Assembly: GCF_037860835.1 (NCBI RefSeq)
Contig: NZ_JBBEOG010000006.1
Span: 124,001 to 188,000, forward strand
DNA: 64,000 nucleotides
Direction: 5' to 3'
DNA from: Aquipuribacter nitratireducens
Lineage (GTDB): Bacteria > Actinomycetota > Actinomycetes > Actinomycetales > JBBAYJ01
Under the pieces are notes generated by a model. The model was not told the origin of the DNA and did not search any database. It was given only the letters and a program-made list of their open reading frames with translations. Within the stretch, counting starts at the first letter, position 1. The number at the start of each line of letters is the position of its first letter. Made by a program: the position numbers and the translations under genes. Positions 57,955-64,000 of the stretch are shown here, one piece after another.

Positions 57955-58467
57955 TCAGAACTCCTTGAAGTGGTCGAACGGCTCGCGGCACGTGAGGCAG
58001 CGCCACAGCGACTTGCACGCGGTCGAGGCGAAGCGCGCAAGCTCCTCGGTGTCGGTCCCGCCGCAGCGGGGGCAGGCGGGGGCCACGCCGGGCCCGAGCC
58101 CCGGGCGGTAGCCGAGCTCGAGCGGCACGGGCCCGCCGGCGGCACGCGGGCCGGGCGGCGCGATGCCGTACTCGGCGAGCTTGCGGCGGCCGTCGGCGCT
58201 CAGCCAGTCCGTCGTCCACGCGGGGTCGAGGACGATGCGCACGTCGACGGCCGGCGCCCCGGCGGCGAGGAGCGCGCCGCGGACGTCGGCGGTGATCTCG
58301 TCCATCGCCGGGCACCCGGAGTACGTGGGGGTGATGTCGACGCGCACGGCGCCGTCGTCGGCGACGACGACGTCGCGGAGGACGCCGAGGTCGGCGATGG
58401 TGAGGACCGGGATCTCGGGGTCCGTCACCTGCTCGAGGACGCGCACGGCGTCGTCGCGGGCGAGCAC
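57955..58467 (-). CDS. paaD: Phenylacetyl-CoA epoxidase assembly protein PaaD
   Basis: 170 residues. A DUF59/MIP18 N-terminal domain (TDPEIPVLTIADLGVL, TPTYSGCPAM) and a C-terminal zinc ribbon with four Cys (ACPRCGGTD and WRCLTCREPFDHFKEF). PaaD helps mature the metal centre of the epoxidase. GTG 58467, 2 bases after the paaC stop. Confidence 0.94.
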   Translation of the reverse strand: MLARDDAVRVLEQVTDPEIPVLTIADLGVLRDVVVADDGAVRVDITPTYSGCPAMDEITADVRGALLAAGAPAVDVRIVLDPAWTTDWLSADGRRKLAEYGIAPPGPRAAGGPVPLELGYRPGLGPGVAPACPRCGGTDTEELARFASTACKSLWRCLTCREPFDHFKEF

Positions 58468-58469
58468 GG

Positions 58470-59276
58470 CTACCAGCTGGCGCCGGGGTGCGAGCGGGCG
58501 ACGTGCTGCAGCTCGGCGAGCAGGTAGCCGAGGTGCTCGGTGTGGAGGCCCCGTCGGCCCCCGCTCGGCGACCACGACGTCACCGGGCGGGTGAGGGTCG
58601 CGTCGGCGAGGACGGCGTCGACCGTCGTCTCCCACGTCGCGTGCACGGGCTCGGGGTCCGGCGCGACCCCGGCGGCGACGAGCCGCGTGACGACGTCGTC
58701 GGCCTCCCACAGCTCCGCCGCGTACGCCCACACGGCCTCGAGCCCCGCCTGGACGCGGTCGTGGGACTCCGGTGTCCCGTCGCCGAGGCGCACGACCCAC
58801 GTGGCGGCGTGGTCGAGGTGGTACCGCGACTCCTTGACCGCCTTGCGGGCGACCGCCGCGAGCACGGGGTCCACCGACGACGACAGGGCCGCGAAGAACG
58901 GCACGTGCCAGGCGGACACGAGGAGCTGGCGCGCCATCGTCTGCCCGAAGTCGCCGTTCGGCTGCTCGACGAGCTGGCACGACAGGAAGTCACGCTCGTC
59001 GCGGTGGTAGGCGAGATCGTCCTCGCTGCGGCCCGTGCCGTCGACCTCGCCGACCCTCGTCAGCAGGGTGCGGGCCTGACCCAGCAGGTCGAGGCCGATG
59101 TTGAGGAGGGCGACGTCCTCCTCGATCGTCGGGCCCCGCGCGGCCCACTCCCCGAGCCGCTGGCCGAGCACGAGCGCGTCGTCGGCGAGGCGCAGGGTGT
59201 AGACGGCGAGGTCCTGCGGGTCGACCCCGTCGGGCACGACGGCCTCGGCGGGGCCGACCTCCTCAGGGGCGGTCAC
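58470..59276 (-). CDS. paaC: 1,2-phenylacetyl-CoA epoxidase structural subunit C
   Basis: 268 residues, ferritin-like helical protein that forms the stable core with PaaA but lacks its own active di-iron site. LRLADDALVLGQRLGEWAARGP, DFLSCQLVEQPNGDFGQTMARQLL and HTEHLGYLLAELQHVARSHPGASW (in pieces) match the family. GTG overlaps the paaB stop. Confidence 0.95.
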   Translation of the reverse strand: MTAPEEVGPAEAVVPDGVDPQDLAVYTLRLADDALVLGQRLGEWAARGPTIEEDVALLNIGLDLLGQARTLLTRVGEVDGTGRSEDDLAYHRDERDFLSCQLVEQPNGDFGQTMARQLLVSAWHVPFFAALSSSVDPVLAAVARKAVKESRYHLDHAATWVVRLGDGTPESHDRVQAGLEAVWAYAAELWEADDVVTRLVAAGVAPDPEPVHATWETTVDAVLADATLTRPVTSWSPSGGRRGLHTEHLGYLLAELQHVARSHPGASW

Positions 59277-59557
59277 AGGTTCTCGACCTCGTCGGGGACG
59301 GTGTAGAAGGTCGGGTGCCGGTAGGGCTTGTCGCCCGCGGGGTCGAAGAACGCGTCCTTCTCGTCGGGGCTGCTCGCCGTGACGTCCTCGGCACGTACGA
59401 CCCAGATGCTCACGCCCTCCTGCCGACGGGTGTAGACGTCACGGGCGTTGCGCAGGGCGAGGGTCGCGTCGGCCGCGTGGAGGCTGCCGACGTGCGTGTG
59501 GGACAGGCCCCGGCGGCTGCGGACGAAGACCTCCCAGAGGGGCTCCCGGTCGCTCAT
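59273..59557 (-). CDS. paaB: 1,2-phenylacetyl-CoA epoxidase subunit B
   Basis: 94 residues with the family opening [25 protein letters not shown] and the C-terminal [12 protein letters not shown] small bridging subunit of the oxygenase complex. ATG overlaps the paaA stop (ATGA). Confidence 0.95.
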   Translation of the reverse strand: MSDREPLWEVFVRSRRGLSHTHVGSLHAADATLALRNARDVYTRRQEGVSIWVVRAEDVTASSPDEKDAFFDPAGDKPYRHPTFYTVPDEVENL

Positions 59558-60522
59558 GCGGCGCGCGCCACCGCGGAGCGCCGGGCGGCGTGCGCCGCCG
59601 CCGCCTCCCGCACCCACGCGCCCTCGTCGTGGGCGCGCCGCCGGGCCTCGAGGCGCTGGCGGTTGCAGGGCCCGTCGCCCTTGACCACGCGCATGAACTC
59701 GTCCCAGTCGGGCGTGCCGAAGTCGTAGTGGCCACGCTCGTCGTTCCAGCGCAGCTCCGGGTCGGGGACGCGCAGCCCGAGGAAGTCGGCCTGCGGCGCC
59801 GTGACGTCGACGAACTTCTGCCGCAGCTCGTCGTTGCTGAACCGCTTGATGCCCCACGCCATCGACTGCGCGCTGTTGGGGGAGGCGTCGTCCGGGGGGC
59901 CGAACATCATGAGGGAGGGCCACCAGAACCGGTCGAGGGCGTCCTGCGCCATCCGGCGCTGCGCCTCGGTGCCGCGCACCAGGGTGAGCATGCCCTCGAA
60001 GCCCTGCCGCTGGTGGAAGGACTCCTCCTTGCACACCCGGGTCATGGCGCGGGCGTAGGGACCGTAGGAGCAGCGCGACAGGGGGACCTGGTTCATGATC
60101 GCGGCGCCGTCGACGAGCCAGCCGATCGCCATGGTGTCCGCCCACGTCAGCGTGGGGTAGTTGAAGATCGTCGAGTACTTCTGCTTCCCCGCGTGGAGGG
60201 CGTCGAGCAGGTCCGCGCGGTCCGCGCCGAGCGTCTCGGCGGCCGAGTAGAGGTAGAGGCCGTGGCCGGCCTCGTCCTGGACCTTCGCGTAGAGGATGGC
60301 CTTGCGCCGCAGGCTGGGCGCCCGGGTGATCCAGTTGCCCTCGGGCTGCATGCCGATGATCTCGGAGTGGGCGTGCTGCGCGATCTGGCGGACGAGCGTC
60401 CGGCGGTAGCCCTCCGGCATGGCGTCGCGGGGCTCGATCCGGCCGTCGTCGGCGACGACCGCGTCGAAGGCGGCCTGCTCGGCGGCGGTGAGGCCGTCGA
60501 CCCGCTCCTCGGTCACCGTCAT
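59554..60522 (-). CDS. paaA: 1,2-phenylacetyl-CoA epoxidase catalytic subunit A
   Basis: 322 residues, ferritin-like with a di-iron active site that inserts oxygen into the phenylacetyl-CoA ring. [34 protein letters not shown] and [15 protein letters not shown] (in pieces) supply the E/H ligands. ATG with AGGAGG upstream. A full promoter (TTGACA, 17-base spacer) and an operator-like palindrome lie immediately upstream. First gene of paaABCDE. Confidence 0.96.
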   Translation of the reverse strand: MTVTEERVDGLTAAEQAAFDAVVADDGRIEPRDAMPEGYRRTLVRQIAQHAHSEIIGMQPEGNWITRAPSLRRKAILYAKVQDEAGHGLYLYSAAETLGADRADLLDALHAGKQKYSTIFNYPTLTWADTMAIGWLVDGAAIMNQVPLSRCSYGPYARAMTRVCKEESFHQRQGFEGMLTLVRGTEAQRRMAQDALDRFWWPSLMMFGPPDDASPNSAQSMAWGIKRFSNDELRQKFVDVTAPQADFLGLRVPDPELRWNDERGHYDFGTPDWDEFMRVVKGDGPCNRQRLEARRRAHDEGAWVREAAAAHAARRSAVARAA

Positions 60523-60540
60523 GAGGTCCTCCTGAAATCC

Positions 60541-60590
60541 CTACCGCTCGTTCGAGAATCCACTGTGCGACGGCACGACGCCCCTGTCAA
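60541..60590 (-). promoter_or_regulatory. paaABCDE promoter with PaaR-like operator
   Basis: Read on the minus strand: -35 TTGACA at 60590-60585, a 17-base spacer, -10 CACAGT at 60567-60562. Between -10 and the ribosome site, TACCG-CTCG-TTCGA (plus-strand sense, 60542-60554) fits the ACCG-NN-CG-NN-CGG pattern reported for the TetR-type PaaR of corynebacteria, except the last base. A repressor there would block initiation or early elongation. Confidence 0.5.
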
Positions 60591-60641
60591 GGGGGAACGG
60601 CCCTGCTCAGGGACCGGGACACCTGTGTCGCCGACAGGGTG

Positions 60642-61667
60642 TCACCGTCCCGGCGCGAGCGGTGGTGAGCCGGCGACGCCGCTCGTGGTGCGGGCGCCGC
60701 GGACGAGGTCGGCGACCGCGTCGTGCGCGTCGACCGCCGGGCGCCACCCCAGCTCGACGCGGGCCCGCGTCGTGTCCATCAGCGGGGTCCACACCCCCAT
60801 GTCGAGCCAGCCGGGGTCGGTGGGCTGCAGGCGCAGTCCCCACGTGGCCGCGACGACGGGGCGCAGCAGGCCGAGCGGCACCGCGACGGCGCGGCGGGCG
60901 CCGAGCGCCCGCACGAGGTCGGCCCCGCTCACCTCGGGTTCACCGGCGACGTTGAGACCGCCCCGCGGGCGGGCGTGGACGGCGAGGCGGAGCGCCTCGG
61001 CGAGGTCCGAGGGGTGGACGACCTGCGTCCGCAGACGGGCGGGCACCGGCAGGGCGGGCAGCGTCACCCGGCCGAGGACGGCGCGGGGCACGAGCGGCCC
61101 GAGGAAGTAGCGGCCGATCTCGGCCCCGGCGCCGCGCTGGACGACGACGGCAGGCCGCACCCGGGTGACGGAGAGCCTGTCCTCACCCGCCTCGAGGTCG
61201 TCGAGGTAGCGCTCCGCCGCCGCCTTCTGCCGGCTGTACGGCGAGCCGCTCACGCCGCCCGTGGGCCAGGACTCGTCGACGCGGCGGTCCTTGGGCCCGG
61301 GGCTGTACGCCCCGACGCTGCTGACGTGCACGAGGTGCGGCACACCGGCGTCGAGCAGCGCGGCGGTCAGCGTGCGGAGCCCACCGAGGTTGACCCGGCG
61401 CAGGGACGGCTCGTCCCGCGACGGCTGGATCCGCCACGCGAGGTGCACGGCGACGTCGCAGCCGCGGGCGGCGGCCGCGACGCGGCCACGCGACGCCGGG
61501 TCGCCCAGGTCCGCCGCCACCCACGTCGCCCCCGACCACGGCCGGAGGGAGGTGTCGGGCGGGCGTCGGACGACGCCGACGACCTCCTCGACGTGGGGGT
61601 CGGCGAGGAGGGCGGGCAGCAGGGCGGAACCGACGTTGCCGGTGGCCCCGGTGAGGAGGACGCGCAC
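60642..61667 (-). CDS. NAD-dependent epimerase/dehydratase (extended SDR)
   Basis: 341 residues from GTG 61667, which follows GGGTGGG and puts the Rossmann motif at the N-terminus (VRVLLTGATGNVGSALL); a GTG at 61703 is possible but adds an unusual leader. The active-site Tyr and Lys are in SPYSRQKAAAE, with SSVGAYSP before them. The substrate is unknown; extended SDRs act on nucleotide sugars, sterols or flavonoid-like molecules. It lies between paaA and the TetR gene, but no role in phenylacetate degradation is known. Confidence 0.82.
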   Translation of the reverse strand: MRVLLTGATGNVGSALLPALLADPHVEEVVGVVRRPPDTSLRPWSGATWVAADLGDPASRGRVAAAARGCDVAVHLAWRIQPSRDEPSLRRVNLGGLRTLTAALLDAGVPHLVHVSSVGAYSPGPKDRRVDESWPTGGVSGSPYSRQKAAAERYLDDLEAGEDRLSVTRVRPAVVVQRGAGAEIGRYFLGPLVPRAVLGRVTLPALPVPARLRTQVVHPSDLAEALRLAVHARPRGGLNVAGEPEVSGADLVRALGARRAVAVPLGLLRPVVAATWGLRLQPTDPGWLDMGVWTPLMDTTRARVELGWRPAVDAHDAVADLVRGARTTSGVAGSPPLAPGR

Positions 61668-61809
61668 CCGTCCCACCCTCGTCGGGGCGTCCCCGACGTG
61701 CACGCGCTCGCGACCGGACCGGTGTCCGGCGCCGACACGCCGCGCGACCTGCGCGGACGCTGCCCGGGTGGGGCTCCGCGACGCTACCGTTGCGCGCTAG
61801 GGAGGACGC

Positions 61810-62418
61810 ATGAGCGGTACCGACGGGGTCAGGCAGCGTGGTCGACCTGCTCGCCACTCGCTCGACGAGCTGGTGCAGATCGTCGCGGAGGAGTTCATCG
61901 AGCGCGGGTACGACGCCACGTCGATGGAGGACCTCGCCCGCGCGACCGGCCTCACGAAGGCCGCGCTCTACCACCACGTGCCGGGCAAGGAGCAGTTCCT
62001 GCGCCTCGCCGTGGCGCGTGGTGTCGACGCCCTCGAGGCCGCCTTCGACGAGGCGGAGCAGCAGCCGCGGCCCGCCATCGAGCAGCTGGAGACCGTGGTG
62101 CGCCGCAGCGTCGACGTTCTCGTCGACAACCTGCCGTACGTCACCCTGCTCCTGCGGGTGCGGGGCAACACCGAGACCGAGCAGTGGGCGCTCGCCCGCC
62201 GCCGCGACCTCGACGCCCGCGCCGCCGCCCTCACGAGCAAGGCGGCCGCCGACGGCGACCTCGACCCGGAGATCGACGCGCGGCTCGTGACGCGGCTCGT
62301 CTTCGGCGCCGTCAACTCCCTCACCGAGTGGTACCGGCCCGACGGGCAGACGCCGCCGCAGGCGGTCGCCGACGTGCTGAGCCGCATGCTGGTGGAGGGG
62401 CTGCGGCCCCGCCCCTGA
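61810..62418 (+). CDS. paaR: TetR-family regulator, probable PaaR
   Basis: 202 residues. The N-terminal HTH (about 15-62) reads LDELVQIVAEEFIERGYDATSMEDLARATGLTKAALYHHVPGKEQFL in pieces; the C-terminal half is all-helical as in acyl-CoA-responsive TetR proteins. ATG with AGGGAGG upstream. Flanked by paa genes on both sides, it is the likely phenylacetyl-CoA-sensing repressor. The symbol rests on context. Confidence 0.8.
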   Translation: MSGTDGVRQRGRPARHSLDELVQIVAEEFIERGYDATSMEDLARATGLTKAALYHHVPGKEQFLRLAVARGVDALEAAFDEAEQQPRPAIEQLETVVRRSVDVLVDNLPYVTLLLRVRGNTETEQWALARRRDLDARAAALTSKAAADGDLDPEIDARLVTRLVFGAVNSLTEWYRPDGQTPPQAVADVLSRMLVEGLRPRP

Positions 62419-62451
62419 CACCGTCGTGCCGTGCCGCGCCGCCCCCCGACC

Positions 62452-62509
62452 TTGACGCTGCCGGGGCCGGACGCGTTACATGGTCGCGACCGTTCCCGAC
62501 CGTGCGGTC
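62452..62509 (+). promoter_or_regulatory. paaH promoter with GACCG/CGGTC palindrome
   Basis: -35 TTGACG at 62452-62457, an 18-base spacer, -10 TTACAT at 62476-62481. Downstream at 62498-62509 lies GACCGTGCGGTC with 5-base arms, a candidate site for the adjacent TetR regulator. The start codon follows 40 bases later with GAGGAGG ahead. Confidence 0.5.
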
Positions 62510-62548
62510 AGGAAACACCGGGGCCGACGGTCCCTGCGAGGAGGCGGC

Positions 62549-64000
62549 GTGACGTCGGAGACGACGACCCGGACCGTCGTCGGGGTCGTCGGCGCGGGGA
62601 CGATGGGCGCCGGGATCGCGCACGTCGCCGCCGCGGCGGGCCACGACACCCTGCTCCTCGACGCCCGCGACGGCGCCGCGGCCGCCGCCGTCGAGCAGGT
62701 GGGCCGGCGGGTCCGCCGGTCGGTCGAGAAGGGCCGGCTGGACGAGGCCGACGCCGAGGCGCTGCTCGCACGCCTGCGGCCCGCTGCCGACCTCACCGAC
62801 CTCGCGGGCTGCGGGCTCGTCGTGGAGGCGGTCGTGGAGGACCCCGCCGTCAAGCAGGAGCTGCTCCGCGAGCTCGCCGGGGTGGTCGCCGCCGACACCC
62901 TGCTCGCGACCAACACGTCCTCGCTGTCGGTGGGGGCGATCGCGACGGCGCTGCCCCGGCCCGGTCGGGTGCTCGGCCTGCACTTCTTCAACCCCGCGCC
63001 GCTCATGCGGCTGGTCGAGGTCGTGCGCGCCCCCTCGACCGACCAGGCCGCCGTCGACGCCGCCGTCGCGCTCGTCGCGGCGTGGGGCAAGACCCCCGTC
63101 GTCTGCGCGGACACCCCCGGCTTCGTCGTCAACCGGGTCGCCCGGCCCTACTACGGGGAGGCGTTCCGGCTGCTCGCCGACCCGGTCGGGGGTCTCGACC
63201 CCGCGACGGTCGACGCGCTCCTCACGGGGGCGGGCGGGTTCCCGATGGGCCCGTGCGCCCTCACCGACCTCATCGGGCAGGACGTCAACGCCGCCGTCAA
63301 CCGGGCCGTGTGGGAGGGCTTCGACCGCGACCCGCGCTTCACGCCGTCCGTCGTGCAGGACGCGCTCGTGGCCGCGGGCACCCTCGGTCGCAAGAGCGGT
63401 CGCGGCTTCCTCGACCACACCGAGGGCGCCGACGCGCCGCAGCCCGCGACCGTCGAGCCGTGCACGGGCCCCGCGCTGCGGCCCGGACGGGGCCTGGATC
63501 CCCTCGCGCGCCGCGCCGGCTGGCACGACCAGGGCGAGGAGCCCGGCAGCGTCGAGGTCGTGCCGACCGACGGGCGCACCGCCGCCGCGGTCGAGGCGGC
63601 CCTCGGTCGACCCGTCGTGGTGCTCGACGCCGTCCGGGACCCTGCCACCGCGACCCGGGTCGGCGCGGTCGCCTCCCCCGCCTGCCCGCCCGGGGCCCTC
63701 GCGGCGCTGGCCGCCGCCCTCGCGCCCGCGGGTGTGGCCGTCTCCCCCCTCCCCGACGTGCCGGGCCTCGTCGTCGCGCGCACCGCGGCCGCCCTCGTCG
63801 CCGCGGCCGAGGACGCCGTCGAGTCGGGCGTCACCGACCGGGCCGGCGTCGACCGGGCGATGGAGCTCGGCGCAGGACACCCCGCGGGCCCGCTCGCCTG
63901 GGGGCGGGACCTCGGCGACCGCTGGGTCGTCGGCGTCCTCGACGCGCTCCACGCCGCCGAGCCCACGGGGCGCTACCGCGTCCCCGCGACGCTGCGGGCG
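62549..64000 (+). CDS. paaH: 3-hydroxyacyl-CoA dehydrogenase of phenylacetate degradation, cut by window edge
   Basis: 484 codons are visible with no stop before the edge. The Rossmann opening is GAGTMGAGIAHVAAAAG, with the ATNTSSLSV and LGLHFFNPAPLM family motifs and a catalytic His/Glu region around residues 145-160; TPGFVVNRV starts the C-terminal domain, and a second 3HCDH C-terminal copy begins about residue 400. The two-domain length is that of PaaH, which oxidises 3-hydroxyadipyl-CoA to 3-oxoadipyl-CoA. GTG 62549 with GAGGAGG upstream. The paaA-E genes lie 2 kb away on the opposite strand. Confidence 0.9.
   Translation, partial: MTSETTTRTVVGVVGAGTMGAGIAHVAAAAGHDTLLLDARDGAAAAAVEQVGRRVRRSVEKGRLDEADAEALLARLRPAADLTDLAGCGLVVEAVVEDPAVKQELLRELAGVVAADTLLATNTSSLSVGAIATALPRPGRVLGLHFFNPAPLMRLVEVVRAPSTDQAAVDAAVALVAAWGKTPVVCADTPGFVVNRVARPYYGEAFRLLADPVGGLDPATVDALLTGAGGFPMGPCALTDLIGQDVNAAVNRAVWEGFDRDPRFTPSVVQDALVAAGTLGRKSGRGFLDHTEGADAPQPATVEPCTGPALRPGRGLDPLARRAGWHDQGEEPGSVEVVPTDGRTAAAVEAALGRPVVVLDAVRDPATATRVGAVASPACPPGALAALAAALAPAGVAVSPLPDVPGLVVARTAAALVAAAEDAVESGVTDRAGVDRAMELGAGHPAGPLAWGRDLGDRWVVGVLDALHAAEPTGRYRVPATLRA

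Noticed and set aside
1-64000. tRNA or rRNA genes
   Set aside because: No stretch with a cloverleaf-compatible layout ending in CCA, or with conserved rRNA sequence, was noticed while reading; a dedicated search could still find one.

Overview
The window is a 64 kb piece of a very GC-rich chromosome (roughly three quarters G+C by eye). It carries dense gene strings with many GTG starts and ATGA/GTGA stop-start overlaps, a mycothiol-dependent-type enzyme gene, CydABCD with a Rex-type operator, and Paa ring-degradation genes. This points to an actinobacterium (Actinomycetota); genus and order cannot be fixed from these data. I see no rRNA, tRNA, CRISPR array, insertion sequence or prophage gene, and no gene-free stretch longer than 300 bases. 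The ORF cut by the left edge (positions 1-275) and the one cut by the right edge (62549-64000) are partial.

Layout. 1-7429: purine catabolism (DUF6986 aldolase-like protein, uricase, hydroxyisourate hydrolase, OHCU decarboxylase, a small VapBC-type toxin-antitoxin pair, then xdhABC on the other strand). 7430-7618: two copies of a palindromic repeat whose third copy lies at 39216-39265. 7619-16914: a TrkA-C membrane protein, the cydABCD operon for cytochrome bd oxidase behind a near-perfect Rex operator, a DUF2945 protein, and a cation/proton antiporter carrying a C-terminal UBP-type zinc finger. 16921-20827: XRE/cupin regulator, cyclase-family hydrolase, NCS1 permease and agmatinase-type ureohydrolase, a likely nitrogen-scavenging cassette. 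20941-34914: single genes (glutaminase-STAS, macro domain, hemerythrin, broken DUF4177 gene, Ser/Thr kinase, GGDEF protein, KhtTU-like K+/H+ antiporter, two WYL regulators, MOSC and DUF2231 proteins).

35102-41053 holds a compact, translationally coupled set: CDP-alcohol phosphatidyltransferase (divergent), BchC-like dehydrogenase, 6-pyruvoyltetrahydropterin-synthase-like protein, family 4 glycosyltransferase, methyltransferase, flippase-like membrane protein, and a convergent RibD-C-type pyrimidine reductase. I cannot assign it to a known pathway. It looks like a route to a modified, glycosylated and possibly lipid-linked pterin or deazaflavin/pyrimidine-type compound, and is the best candidate for an undescribed system.

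41113-45148: rRNA methyltransferase RlmC, a FUSC protein and a DEAD-box helicase. 45173-56608: a bidirectional stress island. Leftward, an ECF sigma factor, an Asp23-like protein, the complete Mrp/Mnh antiporter (A-G) and a FUSC protein are packed head to tail. Rightward lies an Asp23/Gls24 operon with a J-domain-like small protein, DUF2273, a further Asp23 protein, two AmaP-like membrane proteins and CsbD. 56833-64000: phenylacetate degradation (paaABCDE, an SDR-type dehydratase/epimerase, a TetR/PaaR-like regulator, and paaH running off the edge) with recognisable promoters.

Recurring themes are nitrogen salvage from purines and guanidino compounds, respiratory adaptation, and monovalent cation/pH/envelope homeostasis (four separate antiporter or RCK-type loci plus Mrp).
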